Source: Rhodococcus opacus B4 (GTDB lineage Bacteria > Actinomycetota > Actinomycetes > Mycobacteriales > Mycobacteriaceae). From it: 64,000 nt of DNA. The stretch is taken from assembly GCF_000010805.1 (NCBI RefSeq), contig NC_012522.1:1674001-1738000 (forward strand), in the 5' to 3' direction. The position numbers and the translations under genes were made by a program. A model generated the notes under the pieces. That model was not told the DNA's origin. It searched no databases and was given only the letters and a program-made list of their open reading frames with translations. Below, piece after piece: positions 63,045-64,000 of the stretch (within the stretch, counting starts at the first letter, position 1; each line of letters begins with the position of its first letter).

Positions 63045-64000
63045 TCAACGAGCGAACAGCCGCTTCCGCCTGCGGGCGACGGTCACCATCTCGACCGTGT
63101 CGGTCATCTTCACGCGCGGACGGGCCGACCCTGCCGCACGTGCGGTCTCCGCCTTGTCGATGGCGCGCCACCCGGAGAAGCCGATCTGCTCGGGCCGGCG
63201 CCGCTCGACGAGCTTCTTCACGTCCTTGCGGGTGCCGACCGAACCGAGGAGTTTGCCGGCCTCGAAATCCGCGAGCAGCGCGGACACGGTCTCTTTCGCA
63301 CACGCCTTGTTCGTGCCGATGACGCCGCTGGGACCGCGCTTGATCCACCCGGTGACGTACACCCGGTCGGTGACCCGGCCGTGCTCGTTGGGGATCACGC
63401 CGCGCTTGTCGTCGAAGGCGACGCCGCCGACGGGATTGCCGCGGTACCCGATGGAGCGCAGCACGAGCGAGGCGTCCAGCGAACCCTCCTCGCCGCAGGC
63501 CCGGGCGGACAGCGCGCCCGATTCGTCGGCCACGAGTTCGTTGCGCCCGTAGCGCAGAGCCTCGGCCTTGCCGGTACCGGTGACCTCGATCGGAGACGTC
63601 AGGTAGCGGAACACGATGCGCTTGGAACCGGGGCGGGGCGCGCGCTGCGCGAACTCCCGCGCCAGCCGGACCTTCATCGCGACGGCAGGATCGTCGAGCA
63701 GCGCCGCGCTGGCCGGGTCGAGGTCCAGGTCCGCGTCGTCGATGACGACGTCCACGTTCTCGAGGTCGCCGAGCGCCAGGAACTCGGGGTTGCTGTAGGC
63801 GGCCTGCGCCGGCCCGCGGCGGCCGAGGAGCACGACCTCCTCGATGTTGCTGCGCCGCAGCGCGGCGAGGGCGTGATCGGCGATGTCCGTCCGCTCCAGC
63901 TCCTCGACGTTCATCGTGAGGATGCGGGCCACGTCGAGCGCGACGTTGCCGTTGCCGACGATCACCGCCCGCTTCGCGGACAGGTCGAACGTGCGCCCCG
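63045..64000 (-). CDS. fprA: NADPH-ferredoxin reductase FprA, C-terminal part (partial)
   Basis: The frame runs off the right edge; about 318 C-terminal residues are present. VIVGNGNVALDVARIL is the NADP-binding Rossmann motif, and YVTGWIKRGPSGVIGTNKA is the FAD-contacting C-terminal motif of adrenodoxin-reductase-like FprA. It transfers electrons from NADPH to ferredoxins, for example for cytochromes P450. The N-terminal FAD domain lies outside the window. The gene points the same way as the MarR-MFS operon, whose promoter lies downstream of it. Confidence 0.88.
   Translation of the reverse strand, partial: GRTFDLSAKRAVIVGNGNVALDVARILTMNVEELERTDIADHALAALRRSNIEEVVLLGRRGPAQAAYSNPEFLALGDLENVDVVIDDADLDLDPASAALLDDPAVAMKVRLAREFAQRAPRPGSKRIVFRYLTSPIEVTGTGKAEALRYGRNELVADESGALSARACGEEGSLDASLVLRSIGYRGNPVGGVAFDDKRGVIPNEHGRVTDRVYVTGWIKRGPSGVIGTNKACAKETVSALLADFEAGKLLGSVGTRKDVKKLVERRRPEQIGFSGWRAIDKAETARAAGSARPRVKMTDTVEMVTVARRRKRLFAR

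Overview
The window is high-GC actinobacterial DNA, most likely from Rhodococcus or a close relative in the mycolic-acid group. The evidence is the codon bias, frequent GTG starts, ATGA/GTGA gene overlaps, several apparently leaderless promoters, Mce-associated membrane proteins, DUF3558 lipoproteins, an F420/PPOX-type protein, and local gene orders that (from memory) resemble Mycobacterium tuberculosis: nfo/end, DUF3558 pair, TetR and rpsL-rpsG-fusA-tuf in one neighbourhood, and echA7-fadE12-accA2-accD2-fadE13-Rv0976c. No rRNA, tRNA, CRISPR array, transposase or prophage was recognised. The window is densely coded chromosomal core and accessory sequence and is cut through a gene at each end.

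Layout. 1-4 kb: end of an HNH-type gene, a PPOX/F420-type protein with an unknown partner, a lipoprotein and a hipBA toxin-antitoxin pair. 4-9 kb: endonuclease IV, a SulP anion transporter and a complete polar amino-acid (cystine-like) ABC importer. 9-15.4 kb: secretory lipase, a MarR-FadD-patatin operon and small enzymes. 15.5-22.7 kb: a tightly overlapped five-gene operon (SWIM zinc finger, DUF5691, MoxR AAA+, DUF5682, VWA), the best candidate for an incompletely described system. 22.7-25.4 kb: small membrane protein and a paired acyl-CoA dehydrogenase operon. 25.5-28 kb: an NAD-salvage operon pnuC-nadR-nrtR with twin operators. 28-29.5 kb: an HNH-like protein and two orphan Mce-associated proteins. 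29.7-32.2 kb: a five-gene Asp23/Gls24 envelope-stress cluster. 32.5-37.3 kb: tuf, fusA, rpsG and rpsL. 37.3-39.1 kb: DUF3558 lipoproteins and TetR. 39.1-48.3 kb: a seven-gene acyl-CoA carboxylase catabolic operon. 48.4-53.5 kb: SDR, crotonase, EamA exporter and aminopeptidase N. 53.5-64 kb: regulator-linked redox genes (FAD monooxygenase/TetR, LLM oxidoreductase/MarR/pirin, MFS pump/MarR), a class III cyclase, a PLP enzyme and the C-terminal part of FprA.

How the parts work together. Much of the window concerns acyl-CoA and lipid handling: lipase, patatin, FadD, five acyl-CoA dehydrogenases or carboxylase subunits and two crotonases. The NAD cluster is a self-contained import, phosphorylation/adenylylation and feedback-regulation unit. 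The five-gene MoxR/VWA operon pairs an AAA+ motor with a metal-dependent VWA adaptor and three accessory proteins; one of these (DUF5682) carries the signature of the TraB/EreA-ChaN/TIKI hydrolase fold. Two copies of a 46-bp palindrome act as dispersed repeats and possible terminators; one copy supplies the stop codons of two convergent genes.
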